Source of the DNA: Lepiota brunneoincarnata
Taxonomy: Eukaryota; Basidiomycota; Agaricomycetes; Agaricales; Agaricaceae
Assembly: GCA_023014365.1 (NCBI GenBank)
Contig: JAEBUN010000007.1
Span: 682,001-746,000 of the forward strand
DNA: 64,000 nucleotides
Reading direction: 5' to 3'
Shown here: positions 1-11,794 of the stretch, one piece after another
Position numbering within the stretch: position 1 is the first letter of the stretch
Layout: every line of letters starts with the position of its first letter
The notes under the pieces: generated by a model
Seen by the model: only the letters and a program-made list of their open reading frames with translations
Databases searched by the model: none
Told to the model about the DNA's origin: nothing
Translations under genes and position numbers: made by a program

Positions 1-4
1 TAAA

Positions 5-178
5 AAAAGTAGGTATCTGGTTGGGTGGCAAAGGGTGGAGCACTGGGGCTTTGGGTTTACCCACAGCTTTCCCATAGGGGTTGTTGATTGGGGAGGTCCA
101 CTGCCTGGACCCCAGAGTTCTAGGTGAGTCTGCATCTGAGCATGCCCTGGGGTTAGATCTCCTGTGGGTGTTCCACCC
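5..178 (+). repeat. Repeat fragment, inverted copy at 14333-14508
   Basis: This stretch is the reverse complement, with scattered transitions, of 14333-14508. Shared landmarks are GTAGGTATCTGGTTGGGTGG near one end and TAGATCTCCTGTGGG near the other. No coding capacity is visible. It may be part of an LTR or a longer dispersed repeat cut by the window edge; the family is not recognised. Confidence 0.6.
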
Positions 179-1234
179 AAAGTGGGCAGTGCAGGCTTAG
201 AGTACTGAAACAACTCCACACCACTGGTCCATAGACCTCTGGGAGTGCAATGTGGTTGGCTGTGGGTGAGACAGAGACCTGGGACAGGTAGGGATCTGCA
301 CTGGTTGGCAACAGTGAACCACCTGCCCAGGAATGGGAAGCCCAGTAGCCAGGGCTCTATATGAATTTCCTAGTGGAGCATGAGCCATAGCAGGCTGGGA
401 CAGTCTCCCACAACCCAGCTCAAGGGTACTAAATCCTCTATTGGTTCTTCTGGTTGATTAAGCCAGGTTAGAGTCTAAGTTGATTCTGGGGTCCAGTATA
501 TCTGGTGCTTGCCTCACAAGAGTGCATAACAATAGGGTCCTCTCTCATGGGAGGGCCTTATACCTTGTAACTTGTTGATTATAAAAGAAACACAAAAAAC
601 AAAGACTTGGCATGCTCAAGTGTGAGGCTAAATAAGTCAAAGAGTTCATACATGCAGCAGTAAGCCACTTGTAGAGCAGACACATTGCCAGCCCATTCCT
701 TGGACTAGACTATGAGGGTCCCATCATCAACATATGAGAGCATGTTGACACTAAGGCTGGGGGTCCACTGGTAATACAGATAGACAAAGGGTGCCAGGTA
801 GAGGGTAGAGTGGATAGGGGATAAGGCTGGGCCCTGCTCAATGCCTACATCCACCTGCAAGGGAGGACCCTATTGCTTTGTACTCTTGCAAGGCAAGCAC
901 TGGATGCACCAGACCCTGGAATCAACTTAGACTCTAATCTGGCTTAGTCAACCAGAAGAACCAACAGAGGATTTAGTACCTTCAAGCCAGATCATGGGAG
1001 ACTGTCCTGGCCTGCTACAGCTCATGCTCGACCAGAGAGTTCATATAGAGCCCTGGCTACTGGGCTTCCCATTCCCAGGTAGGTGGTTTGCTATTGCCAA
1101 CTGGCATAGATCCCCACCTGTCCCAAGTCTCTGCCTTGTCCACAGCCAACCATGTTGCGCTCCCAGAGGTCCATGGACCAGTGACATGGAGTTGTTTCAG
1201 TACCTTAAGCCTGCACCACCCACTTTGGATGGTG
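179..1234. repeat. Large inverted repeat, arms of about 370 bp
   Basis: The left arm (about 179-543) and right arm (about 864-1234) are reverse complements with scattered mismatches. The left arm starts CCACCCAAAGTGGGCAGTGC and the right arm ends CACCCACTTTGGATGG. The central loop of about 320 bp is not repeated here. Open frames in the two arms (197-388 minus, 994-1275 plus) are mirror images that follow from the repeat and do not look like genes. It may be two head-to-head copies of one LTR or a foldback element. Confidence 0.7.
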
Positions 1235-2043
1235 TTGCACTACAAAATCATTTCATTCGTGAAATCACTAGTTAATAAAGTAACTATGTAACTCTCCATT
1301 ACCAAATAATATCAGTATATGGCCATTGTCAGACACTGGGTATGAGAGATTAGAATACTATCTAAAATATGTGCAGGCAGACTCTCAGAAACCAAGCCAA
1401 GAATACCCAGACCAGTAAAAATGATGTTAACTAACTTATTAGTGATAAAGCTATGGAAGAACAACTCTGGTATGAATATATCCAGGCATTGTATCCAATA
1501 CTTTATTAACTAAGATATTAGTTAAGTTACTAATGACTGTAGAAAAAGACCTCTTTCTCTGTTCCTGTGCTAGAAAACAAACAAGTTATAATGCTTATGT
1601 CATTCAGATAAAGACCTAGTCATAGTAACAGGTTCCAGAATGAATCTGGATATAGAAATTATGATTAGCTAATGCCCTAGTGAGAATGTTCCCTTGGAAC
1701 TGCTCTGATGGTATTGAAATATAATGGATAGGATGGAGGTATCCAAGAGGGTACTCAGGGCCAAATGATCCTAGACAAAAGAAAAAAGATTGGAAATGAT
1801 GTACTAGAAAATGAAGATTTATAAGAATGGAACAAGTTAATTAATTCTCATGTTAGTTTACTCCCTAAAAACTTCAGAAACAAACCTTTCAAGCATAGAG
1901 GATGAGAACACAGGTATGGTAAATCCAAGAACAAGATAAAAACACATAGATAATAGTTAGTAAAGAAACTCACTAACCCAACCAGCTGTCGTTATAATTA
2001 TCCAGGCACTTACAGAGCAAGTTCCTGAGAGTGAATTGATGTT
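1235..2043. other. AT-rich non-coding stretch
   Basis: No open frame longer than about 40 codons and no recognisable domain. It reads like heavily decayed repeat DNA. The sequence resumes at 11795 after gypsy element A, so 1235-2043 and 11795-12223 were one stretch before that insertion. Confidence 0.5.
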
Positions 2044-2435
2044 TGTTACCTAGGTTAGGGGTTCACTCTTGAGTAGCACAGTGTTCAGGGCAAGATGTCT
2101 ATACAGACTTGGTCTTGTTCTACTAGGCATGACTTGGAGACAATAAAGCACTATAAGTCCAGCCAGTTTAAGGCAAAGAGGTATAGGAAGCAAGAACTTT
2201 ATAACACTAGGATAAGGATACATGGTAATGTACTGTATCCTTATATACTACTGAGTGTGGCTATGTTCCTACTATAAATATCCAAACCAGAGTAACTATG
2301 AGTCAGAGATAAGAGAGTGAGTCATAAGCTAAATATAGTCCTTCTGATGTATACTACTGATTGTTTCAGAGTGACATATGATGTGGGAGACTAAACTAAA
2401 CATATATAACTTTCTGATATAGAATTCTGATAACA
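2044..2435 (-). repeat. 3' LTR of element A
   Basis: A 392-bp LTR of the same length as its partner at 11403-11794. The copy of the predicted transcript-start motif reads AACACTAGGATA here, with one transition relative to the 5' LTR. The 60-codon open frame at 2095-2277 is antisense to the LTR and recurs only because the LTR recurs. Confidence 0.93.
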
Positions 2436-3820
2436 TTAGGTCCATTCTTAGAGTTGTTTTCCATCACAGCTTGTTGGTTTCCATCCTCAGGGTATTTGGC
2501 TAGGTAATAGGGTTTGTAGTAATCAACCTGGGGGTTCTTGGTGGAGTCTGGATGAGGGGGAATGACAGGAGAGAAGGTTGGAGTGGGGGTTCTGTGGAGG
2601 TTGAGTGCAGCAGCAGTTTCTGGGGATGGGAGTTGTCCTAGGTAGAAGATGTTGTATAGGAATTGTCTGAAATGGGGGCTTTCTATTCTTTCTTCTACAG
2701 GGGTGGTTTGGTTTTCTTCAGAAGGCACTGCATAGTTCTCCTGTAATATTAGATTTGGTGATCTCATCATAACATTCCTTGTAGTAGTCATTGTTGGTGA
2801 GATTGATGTATCAATTATGAGTTGTGGGGGTAGTTGAGGGGCAGGCTGCCAAATTTCTGGAGTAGGGGGCATGTTGAGTCTTTTGAGCTGGGCATTCAGT
2901 CCATTTATGGTGGGGTTGGAAGATGGTACAGTGGAGGCATCAGTATTTGATGCAGTCATAGGAATAATGTCCTGGGGCATACTGTTTGCATCCTAGGCAG
3001 GCAAATTGTGGGCAGTCCATAGCCCAATGTCTGGTGTGCCTGCATTGAATGCAAATAGATCTATCAGTGGTTCTGGGGTCAGTTCATAGGTGAACAGGAT
3101 TGGGGGAGTTCCGAACCAGGATGTTGTTATTGATGATGGTGTGGGTGGTGTTTCCAGTGGGGGTGATACTTCTGAATGGATTTCTGGGGTTGATGGGTTT
3201 CTTTCCCTTATTAGGAGTGGTGGTGGTGACAATGGAGGGGACGGTTGTGGTAGAGGGCTTCTGGGGATGTACAGCATGTTGCTGGGGTAGGTTCTTTGCC
3301 ATCTTGGACATGAGGCTTGGTCATGATCTGAGAAGTTCCTCAAGTGATTCTGCCTGGGCACATTGTATATCATACACAGCAGCAAGAGCCTTAGTCTGTT
3401 ATATGTGGTGGGTGTAATCATTCCAGAGTTGTTTGTTGTAGTCTGAAATTGGAGTGTTGTCTAATTTATTGGTAAAGGTTTGGCTGGTGGCAGCCTCACA
3501 CATATCTCCATTAGAAGGGTGATTGGGTCTCCATGATTGTACTCCAGCTGTGTGGAATTGGAGGAAGGTGGTGGTGGCAATGGTTGGTTCTGGGGTGGCA
3601 TTGGGGTCAGTGTCTCATCTCTGAGTGAGGCATATATGGCAGCAAAGGTGTGAGAGGGGGTGTTGGGAGACAGGGCTGGTACAGGAGTTGTCTGAAGTGT
3701 TGTATGTTCAATGCTTGAGTCATTGACAATGATGATGGAAGAGGATGAGGAGGAAGGAGAGGGTGTTGTAGGGAAGGGGGGAGTGGTTTGAGGGCAAGCA
3801 AGGTTGAGGTTCATAGGCAT
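2396..3820 (-). pseudogene. Element A ORF3 with tandem CCHC knuckles (decayed)
   Basis: This lies between the chromodomain end of pol and the 3' LTR, where most gypsy elements have no gene. One frame begins MPMNLNLACPQ at 3820, is Pro/Ser/Thr-rich, and apart from two stops stays open to 2396, ending VIRILYQKVIYV inside the LTR. The frame one base away encodes a helical stretch and two zinc knuckles, CIQCRHTRHWAMDC and CLGCKQYAPGHYSYDC. Element C has the same two-frame layout (37290-38736). A nucleic-acid-binding role is inferred from the knuckles only. An indel separates the N-terminal frame from the knuckle frame in this copy. Confidence 0.65.
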
Positions 3821-3825
3821 AGTTT

Positions 3826-6800
3826 CTAAATGCGATTGGTGTTGGAGCAGAGTTGTTTCTGGTAGGTTCTGGTGGGTTCCTGATCTTTCTGGGAGATTCT
3901 TTGAGCTTCTTTATACTCATTTAGATATTTGTCAGCATTTGTATCAAGTGTTTCTTCAGTGATCCATTCATTCTCCAAGTGGGAGTATCCTTTCCATTTG
4001 ATGTAGTATTGGAGTTTTCCATGATATCAGCGGTGATTGAGGATGGCTTCTATTTCATATTCTTCTTCATCATTGATGATGTCAGGTGGTGGTGGTGTTA
4101 AATAAGATCCATATGCTTCTGTTTTGTTGAATGGAGTAAGAAGGTTTCAATGGAATACTGGATGTATTTTCCATTTGATTAGAAGTTTGAGTTTGTATGT
4201 CATTGGTGACAGGACTTCTGTGATTGTGAATGGTCCTAGTCATTTTGGGGATATCTTTCATGATTGGAATGGAAGTTTGAGGTTCTTGGCTTCTAGCCAT
4301 ACTTTCTGAAGTGTTTCAAGGGGTTTTGCAGTTCTTCTGCTTCTTTGTTTCATAATATTGGTGGATATTTGGTGTGTGGCATATGCTTCTTTTCAGGCAC
4401 CATCTAGAAGTCTGATGTGATCATCTACTGATGGAAAGTTTGATGTTTCCATGATGGTGGGGATTGCTGGGGGGTTGTATACCATGATGAGTTTGAATGG
4501 GGATTTCTGATTCTTGGCATGTGTCTTGGAGTTATGGGGGAACTTGAGGATTGGGAGGGTTTCTGACCATTCATGGGGGTTTCTGGTGCAGTAGATGGAT
4601 AGGTAGGTTTCTATTTCCTGGTTGTATCATTCAGTTGTTCTATCTGTTTGTGGGTGGTAAGCTGTTGAGAAGGCTTGTTTGATGTTTAGTCATTTTGCTA
4701 GTTGTCTGAGTGATTGGGTGGCAGATCTAGGGTCTCTGTCTGATATGATTTTGTCAGGGAGGCCATATCTTGTGAACACTTTTTCAATAAGAAGTCTTCT
4801 GATGTCATTGGCTGTGGTATTTTCTGATGTAGGGATGAAAATTACCCCCTTCATACAGCTGTGGTCCACCATGGACAATATGGCATTGTTTCCCAGGGAT
4901 GGCAGGAGACCAGTCATTAGATCCCATGAGATCTGGCTAAATGGGTGTAGGGAAGATGCCAGTTGAATTGGTTGGGTCAGAGCATGGTCTGGTTATTGTA
5001 TGATCTTGTGTTGCTGGCATTCTGGACAGCCTTTGACATAATTCTTTATGAATGTTGACATTCCTGGCCAGTACACTTCTTTCTTGGCAAGGCAGTATGT
5101 TTCTTGTTCTCCAGGGTGGCTATGTGTAGGGTGGTCATGGCATCTTGCGATGACATTGCGTCTGAGTTGGAGGTCTTCTGGAATGATAACACATTCTTGG
5201 AACATGAGGAGTGGACCATTCAGGGTTGGGACTGTTCCAAAGTCTTTATTGGCAGCATTAGGGTGTGATTCTTTGAGGAGTTTGAATACTTTGGTGGTTC
5301 TGGTATCATATTTAGGTGATTCTATGATCTTTTCTTGGAGTTCCATATTGATGGTGGCAATAAAGAGGTGTTCTGGGAGTACTGTGATCATGCTTTGATC
5401 TTCTAGGTCAGTTGCAGTAACAAAGAGGTTGTCTGGAAGCATGGTGATGTCTTCATTATCATTATCCTCATCAGGGATGTGGTCTGGACATCTCAATAGA
5501 GCATCTGGTGCAGGGATCTTTGATCCTGGGATGTGTTCTAATTTGAAATTGTAGTTGGCAAGGGTTTGGACCCATTGTGCTTGGTGGCAGTTAATTTTCT
5601 GGGGTTTGCACTAGTACATGAGGTTTTGATGATCTGTTCTGATACAGACCATGTGGGGACTGCCAAGGAGGTAGTGGCGCCATTCTTTGAGGGCTTGGAT
5701 AATTGCAAGGAGTTCCCTGTTGTATATGTCATAATTGCATTCAGCTGGTCCAAATGTTTTTGAATAGAATGATACAGGTTTCCATATTCCATTAATGTTG
5801 TGTTGATACAGGATGGCTCCTGATGCAAATTTGGAAGCATTGGCTTCTATTTTGAAGGGTTTTGTGGAGTCAGGTATGAGGAGTACCAGTTCTTTTAAGA
5901 ATTCATTTTTGAGTGTTTTGAATGCTTTTTGTTGTTCTTCTTTCCATTCAAATTTGGTGGATTTGGAGAGGAGTTGGTTGAGGGGCTTTGTGTGGTGGGA
6001 GTAACTGTGGATGAGCTTCCAATAGAAGTTGCAGAATCCAATGAATTTCCAAATTTGTTGGACTGTTTTTGGCACAGGCCAGTCTTCTATTCCCTTGAGT
6101 TTTCCAGGGTCCATTTTGATTTTGTCTGATGTGATAATCATGCCAAGGTATTCAAGTTGTTTGTTGAACTTGCACTTCTCCAGTTTGAGGTATGGGTCAT
6201 TTTCCTGCAGGATTTGCAGTACTTTTTCTGTGAGTTGGTCAGTTTCTTCTTGTGTCTTTCCATAGATCAGGATATCATCCATATAGATGATGATTCTTCC
6301 TTTCTCCAATATTTCAGAGAATAATGTGTCCATCATATGTTGGAACATCACAGGACTGTTGCAAAGTCCAAAGAACATTACTGTTGATTCAAAAAAACCC
6401 ATAGGAGTCTTGAATGCTGCTTTTCATTGGTCACCATCTTTGATCCTGACATTATTGTATCCTAGGTGGACATCAAGCTTAGTGAAGTATTTAGCTCCTT
6501 TGAGTTTATCCATGATAGAGGAAATCATGGGGATTGGGTAGGCATTTTTGATGGTATGATTGTTGAGGTAACAGTAGTCTTGGCATGGTTGGAGGTCTCC
6601 TCCTTTCTTGGCAACAAAGAAGAAGGGTGATGCCATAGGGGATTTTGAGGGGTGAATGTACCCTTTTCAGAGGTTTTCATCTATAAATTCTTTTAGCGCT
6701 TTTTCTTCAGCAGGTGCCACTTGATAAGGTTTCATTGATTTTGCTTCAAATGTTGGTTTTAGTTTGATTTTGTGATCAAACATTCTTGATGGTGGGAATT

Positions 6801-7666
6801 GTTCAAGGGCTTTCTTGTTGAATATTTTAGCCCATCAGGCAAATCTCCAAGGGATCTCAGGTGGTTCCTTGTTTGATTTCAGTTGTTTTCCTTTTTGGTT
6901 TGCTGATTTTGTTGGGTTGTGTTGCTCATTGTGGAGCATTGTGGCATGTGTAGCTTTGGTGTTTACTTCTAATGGGGTTAGAAGCATCAGATTCATTTCT
7001 CCTTCTCAAGAGAAGGTGTCAAGATCAACATTTGAAAGGTTGATGTATTCCTCTGGATTGTCTTCAGGTTGAGAGGTCTTTCTAGCCATTATGTCCATGG
7101 TGATAGAGTTGAGTTTGACAGGTTGTCAAAGGGTTCTGAGGAGTTTGGAGAAGTTTTGATGATCAATTTGGGGTTTCCAAGAGAATATCTTGGTTTTCCA
7201 GTTGATGTCGGGATTGTATTGTTCCAACCAGGGAAATCCGATGATGAGATCTTTTTCACCAGTATTTGTTGGAATTCTGGCATCATGCAAGCCTGTGCGA
7301 TGCATGTGATTTGAAATTGTTTTATTGTTTATGGACCTTATTGTTGTAAACATTATTTAAGTAGTCTACTCAAGTTGTATGTAGCCATCCGTTTGCCTCA
7401 CAAGCTCACCAAGGCCAAACAAACACACTGCCGTTGCATGCTTTTTTCAACAGTATTGGTGATGTATGCTTCTAGCATGCAGTCTCTTCCATCAATGATG
7501 GTCTTGATTTTGATGTAGTCATGGATTTTGCCATGTTGATTGTCAGTTCCATCAATGTTGCTGAGAGGGATTGGTTGGTCTAGCTGTTTGGTTTGATAAC
7601 CATGTTGTTCAACAACTTTGTGGGAAATGAAATTTCTTTGGGCTCCTGAATCTATCAGGGCAGTAA
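3826..7666 (-). pseudogene. pol: Element A pol (protease, RT, RNase H, integrase, chromodomain)
   Basis: Read on the minus strand, the order is protease (LIDSGAQ, near 7650), reverse transcriptase ([12 protein letters not shown] near 6480; catalytic YMDDILIY near 6290), RNase H (about 5990-5620), integrase zinc region (CPECQQHK near 5010), integrase core (HPQTDRTTE near 4640) and chromodomain (YYIKWKGYSHLENEW near 3990). RT, RNase H, integrase, chromodomain is the order of chromovirus-type Ty3/gypsy elements. Many in-frame stops break the frame, including a TGA after TTE, where relatives carry arginine, which element C shares. The protease is split by the 186-bp insertion at 7267-7452, and the N-terminal part continues beyond the 7667-8848 insertion. 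Confidence 0.9.
7267..7452. mobile_element. 186-bp TG...CA insertion in element A protease (mini solo LTR)
   Basis: The sequence starts TGTTGGAATTC and ends TTCAACA. It is flanked by the 5-bp duplication GTATT (7262-7266, 7453-7457). Element C lacks it at the same place. TG/CA ends, a short inverted terminus and a 5-bp TSD fit a very short solo LTR or a TRIM-like element. Confidence 0.7.
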
Positions 7667-8848
7667 TAAAGGGGTTTTGTAGTTAAAAGGAGAAAATAGA
7701 TAAACCATCCACCACTTAAGTATCAACTCAAAATGTTGCATGTAGAAATCTCTCAAGGTGTGTAACTACCCTCTGTACAAATTCATGGGGTTTCAATTAA
7801 TTAAAGAAGACTCAGAAAAGTCTTTGGTGTCTTGTCACTGGAGGTGATAGGAGAGAATTGGTGCCAAAGTGTACCATACACGTTCTAACACTGACAGATT
7901 GAATAGTTATGTATTCCATATACAAACTATCCAATAAGTGTGATTGCTGCCAATCTCTGAGGGCTACCATAGCCCAAATATATATATATCTGACTTGCAA
8001 CCTGATCAGAGATCAACATTACCATAATGTGTCACCTGAGTTGTAGTAGTTATTACCGTAACAACCACCTGATCACAAGTTCAATAGAGCCAAAATGACT
8101 CAATGTCTAATTTGAGAGAAGCCTTTTATAAAACCTGTTATATTCACACCAAACTGTACAAGGTAGGTAGGAATTCAAGGTCAAGAGTTCTCTACCCTTT
8201 TCATCAAACCCACCAGTAATTTATAGTACAAAGTGACAAATACTGAGAAATATACAAAAATGTGGAGAAACATATTCAATTATGGGAACTTGAAAGACTT
8301 ATAGGTGCTGGTCCTCCTGTTGGTGGATTAACTACCCTGTATCTGCATTCTCAAGTTTGTCATTGACATCTGCTCCATATCATGGGGTGCCAGTCTCCAT
8401 TATTTCCAAAAACCAGTCCCAATCTATTTTTAGTTCCATTCTGGACCCTCATAGTAACATTCCAGAGTACTGGTGGACTTTGTAAGTTTGTATCTCTTTG
8501 TATAAGTGTTTGTCTGTGTGTCCACAGCTTTTAGACTCCCTGTGTTATCTTGTCAAGCACCTGGGTGACCTCTAAAGGAAAACTTGGTTCAAATCTAGAG
8601 TCGAAGTCATGGTTTCATGGGTTCCTGTTATAGTAATCAGGCAACAAGTAATATAACTATCGCCCAACAGGTATCCACATGTTCTTGAATCTCTTATATT
8701 CCAGAGTTTCAATAGATAATTGAGTATAGCAAAACAAATACTCATAGTGAGACCATCGAGAGTCCTGAGGTTCTAACAAGGATAGTTACCAGCAAAAAAT
8801 GAGGCTTGTATCGCCCATAGTTGCAGCTACTAACAAATATACCCTGTT
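7667..8848. mobile_element. Unclassified insertion of about 1.18 kb in element A
   Basis: Relative to element C, which runs uninterrupted through GGCCATCACCACCCTGATAG, A has about 1.18 kb extra here. The ends are only weakly inverted (AGTAATAAAGGGG against ACTAACAGGGTAT). A degraded duplication (AGTAAT/AGTGGT) is possible. No transposase or reverse transcriptase frame is present. It could be a long solo LTR (TGTAGTTA near 7679, ACTAACA near 8835) or a non-autonomous DNA element. Confidence 0.5.
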
Positions 8849-9039
8849 AGTGGTGATGGCCATGGGTTTTGATATTTGTTCACTTCAAATCTTGATGGGT
8901 AGGAAAAGGGATCTTTTATTTGGGAAGAGTTGTAATTGTACAGAGTTTATCGAGAAATTGTCCTTCTGGGAGTGAGAGTACATAAAGTCCTTCTGAGTTC
9001 TGGAATGTGCAGGGGCATATTGATTGACAGTGTTCCATT

Positions 9040-10743
9040 TTAAAAATCCTGGAATGGATGCATTTCCAGGTTCTTGGCTAGTGCAGAGTGAAGTTCCTGT
9101 TGTAATTCAGGGTCAAGTTCATTGACCATTTGGCGCATCTGGGATGCAACTTCTGCAATGGCAAGGGAGTACTTGTGTTGTTGTGGTTTGAAGCCAGGGT
9201 TTGGCTTACTCTCTTGGTATGGGGGGCAATTTGGGTTTCTGGCTGGATGTGGTGGGTTGGTATGCATTCCTGGGAAGCATCTGGCCAGTGGTGGGTGTGG
9301 GCATTTACTAACCCAATGGTTGTTTGCTCCACATCAGAAGCATTCTTGCTTCTGGTAAGCTTTCATTTGTTGTTCCATAACAACTGCATCTATTTCCAAT
9401 GGTTCTTGTATGAAGTCTTCTTTGGCATATTCCAGTTGGGGTATTTCAGGATAAGGATCTTCGTGTGGAGTGTTGCTCCTTTGGTAAAACTGTACATAGG
9501 GCACATTGTTGTTTGGACAGTTTGGTCTGTGGTTATGTTGATATTGGTTCCTTTGTGGGAATGTGTTCTTGGGTGTGCTGTATAAGGCATTGAAGCAGTA
9601 GAAGTTGTTGTTGAGTTTATTTGCTCAGGTATACCAAGCAGTGATGGTTGTCAGAGGGTTTTCCAATTCATCTATCTTCATGGTGATGTGGTGGTCAATT
9701 GCTTTTCAGTATAGATTGATTAGGGCACAATCTTCAGTGAGTCCAGATTGGCAGACAAGTTTCTTGAACTGAGCATTGAACTCAATCATCAGTTTACCTG
9801 CTTGGTGCAGGGTTTGGAGTTTGGTATGGGCATACACATGTTTTTCTGCTGGGGTGAAGTCAGTTCTGAGTTGGGTGGTAAAGTTGTCCCATGTTTCCAT
9901 GGCTATAGGTTGTCCTGCTTGGATTTGGGCATTCCTCTCATGGAAGTACTGTCTGGCCCAGGCTCAGGCATCTCCTGACTGCATTGTTGATAAGACAAAC
10001 AGGGTTCTGGCAAGGTGGGTATTGTATGTGGTGGCATTGGCAAGCACATATACTTTGCATTGGAAGATCCAATCTTTGAAGAGTCTTCTGTTTCCATCAA
10101 AGGTGATGGGTTTGAGGAGGCCTAGTTCCTTTGGGGTTTGGGTGGCCATTTGTATTTGTCTAGGGGGTGGTGGTGGTGGTGGTGCTGGAGGTTGTGGGGG
10201 TTGTGTGGGTGGTGCCAGTAGGGCTAAGGGTAGTGTAGGTGTGGGTAGTGCAGGTGGTTGGGGATCAGGTTCTGATTCATTGTCATCTGTGATGTAGATG
10301 TTTGAGTCATTGTCTATTGGTGGGGGTCTTCCTTGATTTACTGTGAATTCATGGTATGTGAGTAAATCTTCTTCCAATTTGGTGAGTTCTCTTGGTTGTT
10401 TGAGAATGTATTCAAGTCTTGCAAGTTTGTAGTTATTTAGGATATGTGCTTTTGCACAGTATTTTTCAGCTTCTAGGGGTTTTTGTTCTTCTTGTTGTCA
10501 TTGTCTTTCTGCTAGTCTGGTGGCAAGACTTGATCATGAGACAATTTGAGTGGATGTGGATGCGCATGGAGCAGGTGAGTCAAATGGAGATGGGGGATAG
10601 AATGGGGATGGAGTTTGAGTGGGTCGTGGAGTAGGATTTCTTCTGGGGTCAGGGTTTTGTATTCCTGGACCTGAGATTCTGTTTCTTAATTTGGTAGGAG
10701 GTGGTGATGGAGTATCTCAGGCTGAGAACTTCTTGGGAGGCAT
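9040..10743 (-). pseudogene. gag: Element A gag (decayed)
   Basis: The likely start is the ATG at 10743 (MPPKKFSA). A Pro-rich segment is followed by the capsid-like retrotransposon gag region (ELGLLKPITFDG near 10110, RLFKDWIFQCKVY near 10070). Near 9350 is a CCHC knuckle, ECF-stop-CGANNHWVSKC, and the frame ends MHPFQDF at 9040. Several TGA stops sit at positions where element C also has TGA, for example after KKFSA and after MQSGDA. The shared stops mean they either predate both insertions or arose at the same hypermutable codons. Confidence 0.85.
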
Positions 10744-10894
10744 GGTGATGGTTGTCTAGTGAACAATTATCACTAGAAGAATGAAAAATTGAGTGGCGAT
10801 GATAGATATCCCAGAGTGTAGGTTCCACAATCTGATGACACAGCAGTGGCAGGGGCATGTGATGCATTTGAGTGATGATTTGGTAGGCAATGAG

Positions 10895-11194
10895 TGTAAG
10901 GGGACAGCTGGGTAGCCAGATCCCAATCCTAGTGAGCTTAGCATACTGATTACCTGGTGTATCTAACTGGTGTAACAAATTGCCGCTCATCTATTCTTAC
11001 TCCTCTTCTGATGTAGGTTGCCTGATGGGTATTCTTAGATAGAACTTGATCTTGTGCTGTAAATAGTTGTTCTCTGATGTTCTAGGACATTCTGTAGTAT
11101 TTATAGCACTGTCTGTAGTATATAGGCACAGGTTGGGGGTTGAAGCCCCTCACTTGATTATCAACTTGGTTCTGGGCCCCTTATTCCCCTAACA
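10895..11194. mobile_element. Solo LTR, family H, in element A leader
   Basis: The sequence starts TGTAAGGGGACAGC, ends CCCCTTATTCCCCTAACA and is 300 bp long. It is flanked by ATGAG on both sides (10890-10894, 11195-11199). Element C has no insertion at this site. The ends resemble the solo LTR at 27135-27454, which ends CAGCCTCTTATTCCCTTAACA minus its first base. No internal element sequence accompanies it. Confidence 0.85.
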
Positions 11195-11389
11195 ATGAGG
11201 GTAGTGGTGGAGGTGAAGATGAAGATGAGTAGGTAAGCCAGATCTTCTGGTGGGGAGAGGTTCAAGGACATAGTAATGGCTACATAGAGAGGCAATTTTC
11301 TTTCACACATCATTTTGGACAACCAGAGTACCTTGATGTGTTCAGTATGTCAGCAGAGAAGAGAGCAAGCAAGAGGATAAGCAGCAGAG

Positions 11390-11401
11390 TATCTTAGTGT
11401 T
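11390..11401 (-). promoter_or_regulatory. Self-priming primer-binding site, element A
   Basis: Just inside the 5' LTR, separated by one base, the coding strand reads AACACTAAGATA. This is the exact reverse complement of TATCTTAGTGTT, which lies inside the same LTR (11562-11573 on the plus strand), about 34 bp past the TATA motif at 11598-11606. No tRNA 3'-end complement is apparent. The pairing fits Tf1-type priming by the RNA's own 5' end. Confidence 0.7.
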
Positions 11402-11402
11402 T

Positions 11403-11794
11403 TGTTACCTGGGTTAGGGGTTCACTCTTGAGTAGCATGGCATTTGAGGCAAGATGTCTATACAGACTTGGTCTTGTCCTACTAGGCATGACTTGGAGAC
11501 AACAAAGCACTATAAGTCTAGCCAGTTTAAGGCAAAGAGGTATAGGAGGCAAGAACTTTATAACACTAAGATAAGGATACATGGTAATATACTGTATCCT
11601 TATATACTACTGAGTGTGGCTATGTTCCTACTATAAATATCCAGATCAGAGTAACTATGAGTCAGAGATAAGAGAGTGAGTCATAAGCTAAATATAGTCC
11701 TTCTGATGTACACTACTGATTGTTTCAGAGTGACATATGATGTAGGAGACTAAACTAAACATAACTGTCCTTCTGATATAGAATTCTGATAACA
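11403..11794 (-). repeat. 5' LTR of element A
   Basis: A 392-bp LTR, nearly identical to 2044-2435. On the coding strand it contains TATATAAGG followed about 34 bp later by ATCTTAGTGTT, taken as the transcription start and therefore the start of R. Confidence 0.93.

Larger units (their letters stand above)
2044..11794 (-). mobile_element. Ty3/gypsy chromovirus-type element A (family A/C)
   Basis: Two 392-bp LTRs (2044-2435, 11403-11794) start TGTTAC and end TAACA on the plus strand and flank gag, pol and an extra 3' ORF, all on the minus strand. The flanks share TGTT (2040-2043, 11795-11798), or ATGTT if one base of the right LTR end is counted. Three insertions interrupt it: a 186-bp solo LTR at 7267-7452, about 1.18 kb at 7667-8848, and a 300-bp solo LTR at 10895-11194. 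Without them the element is about 8.1 kb, matching element C of the same family. Stops and frameshifts throughout make it non-functional. Confidence 0.93.

Noticed and set aside
2095..2277. 60-codon open frame repeated at 11454-11636
   Set aside because: Antisense to the LTR of element A. It recurs only because the LTR recurs, and the LTR's own signals explain the sequence.
3090..3417. Plus-strand open frames opposite element A ORF3
   Set aside because: Gly/Val-rich shadows of the Pro/Thr-rich ORF3 on the other strand; no independent motif.
10649..10990. Minus-strand open frame at the start of element A gag
   Set aside because: It spans the edge of the inserted solo LTR and is not in the gag frame; gag starts at 10743.
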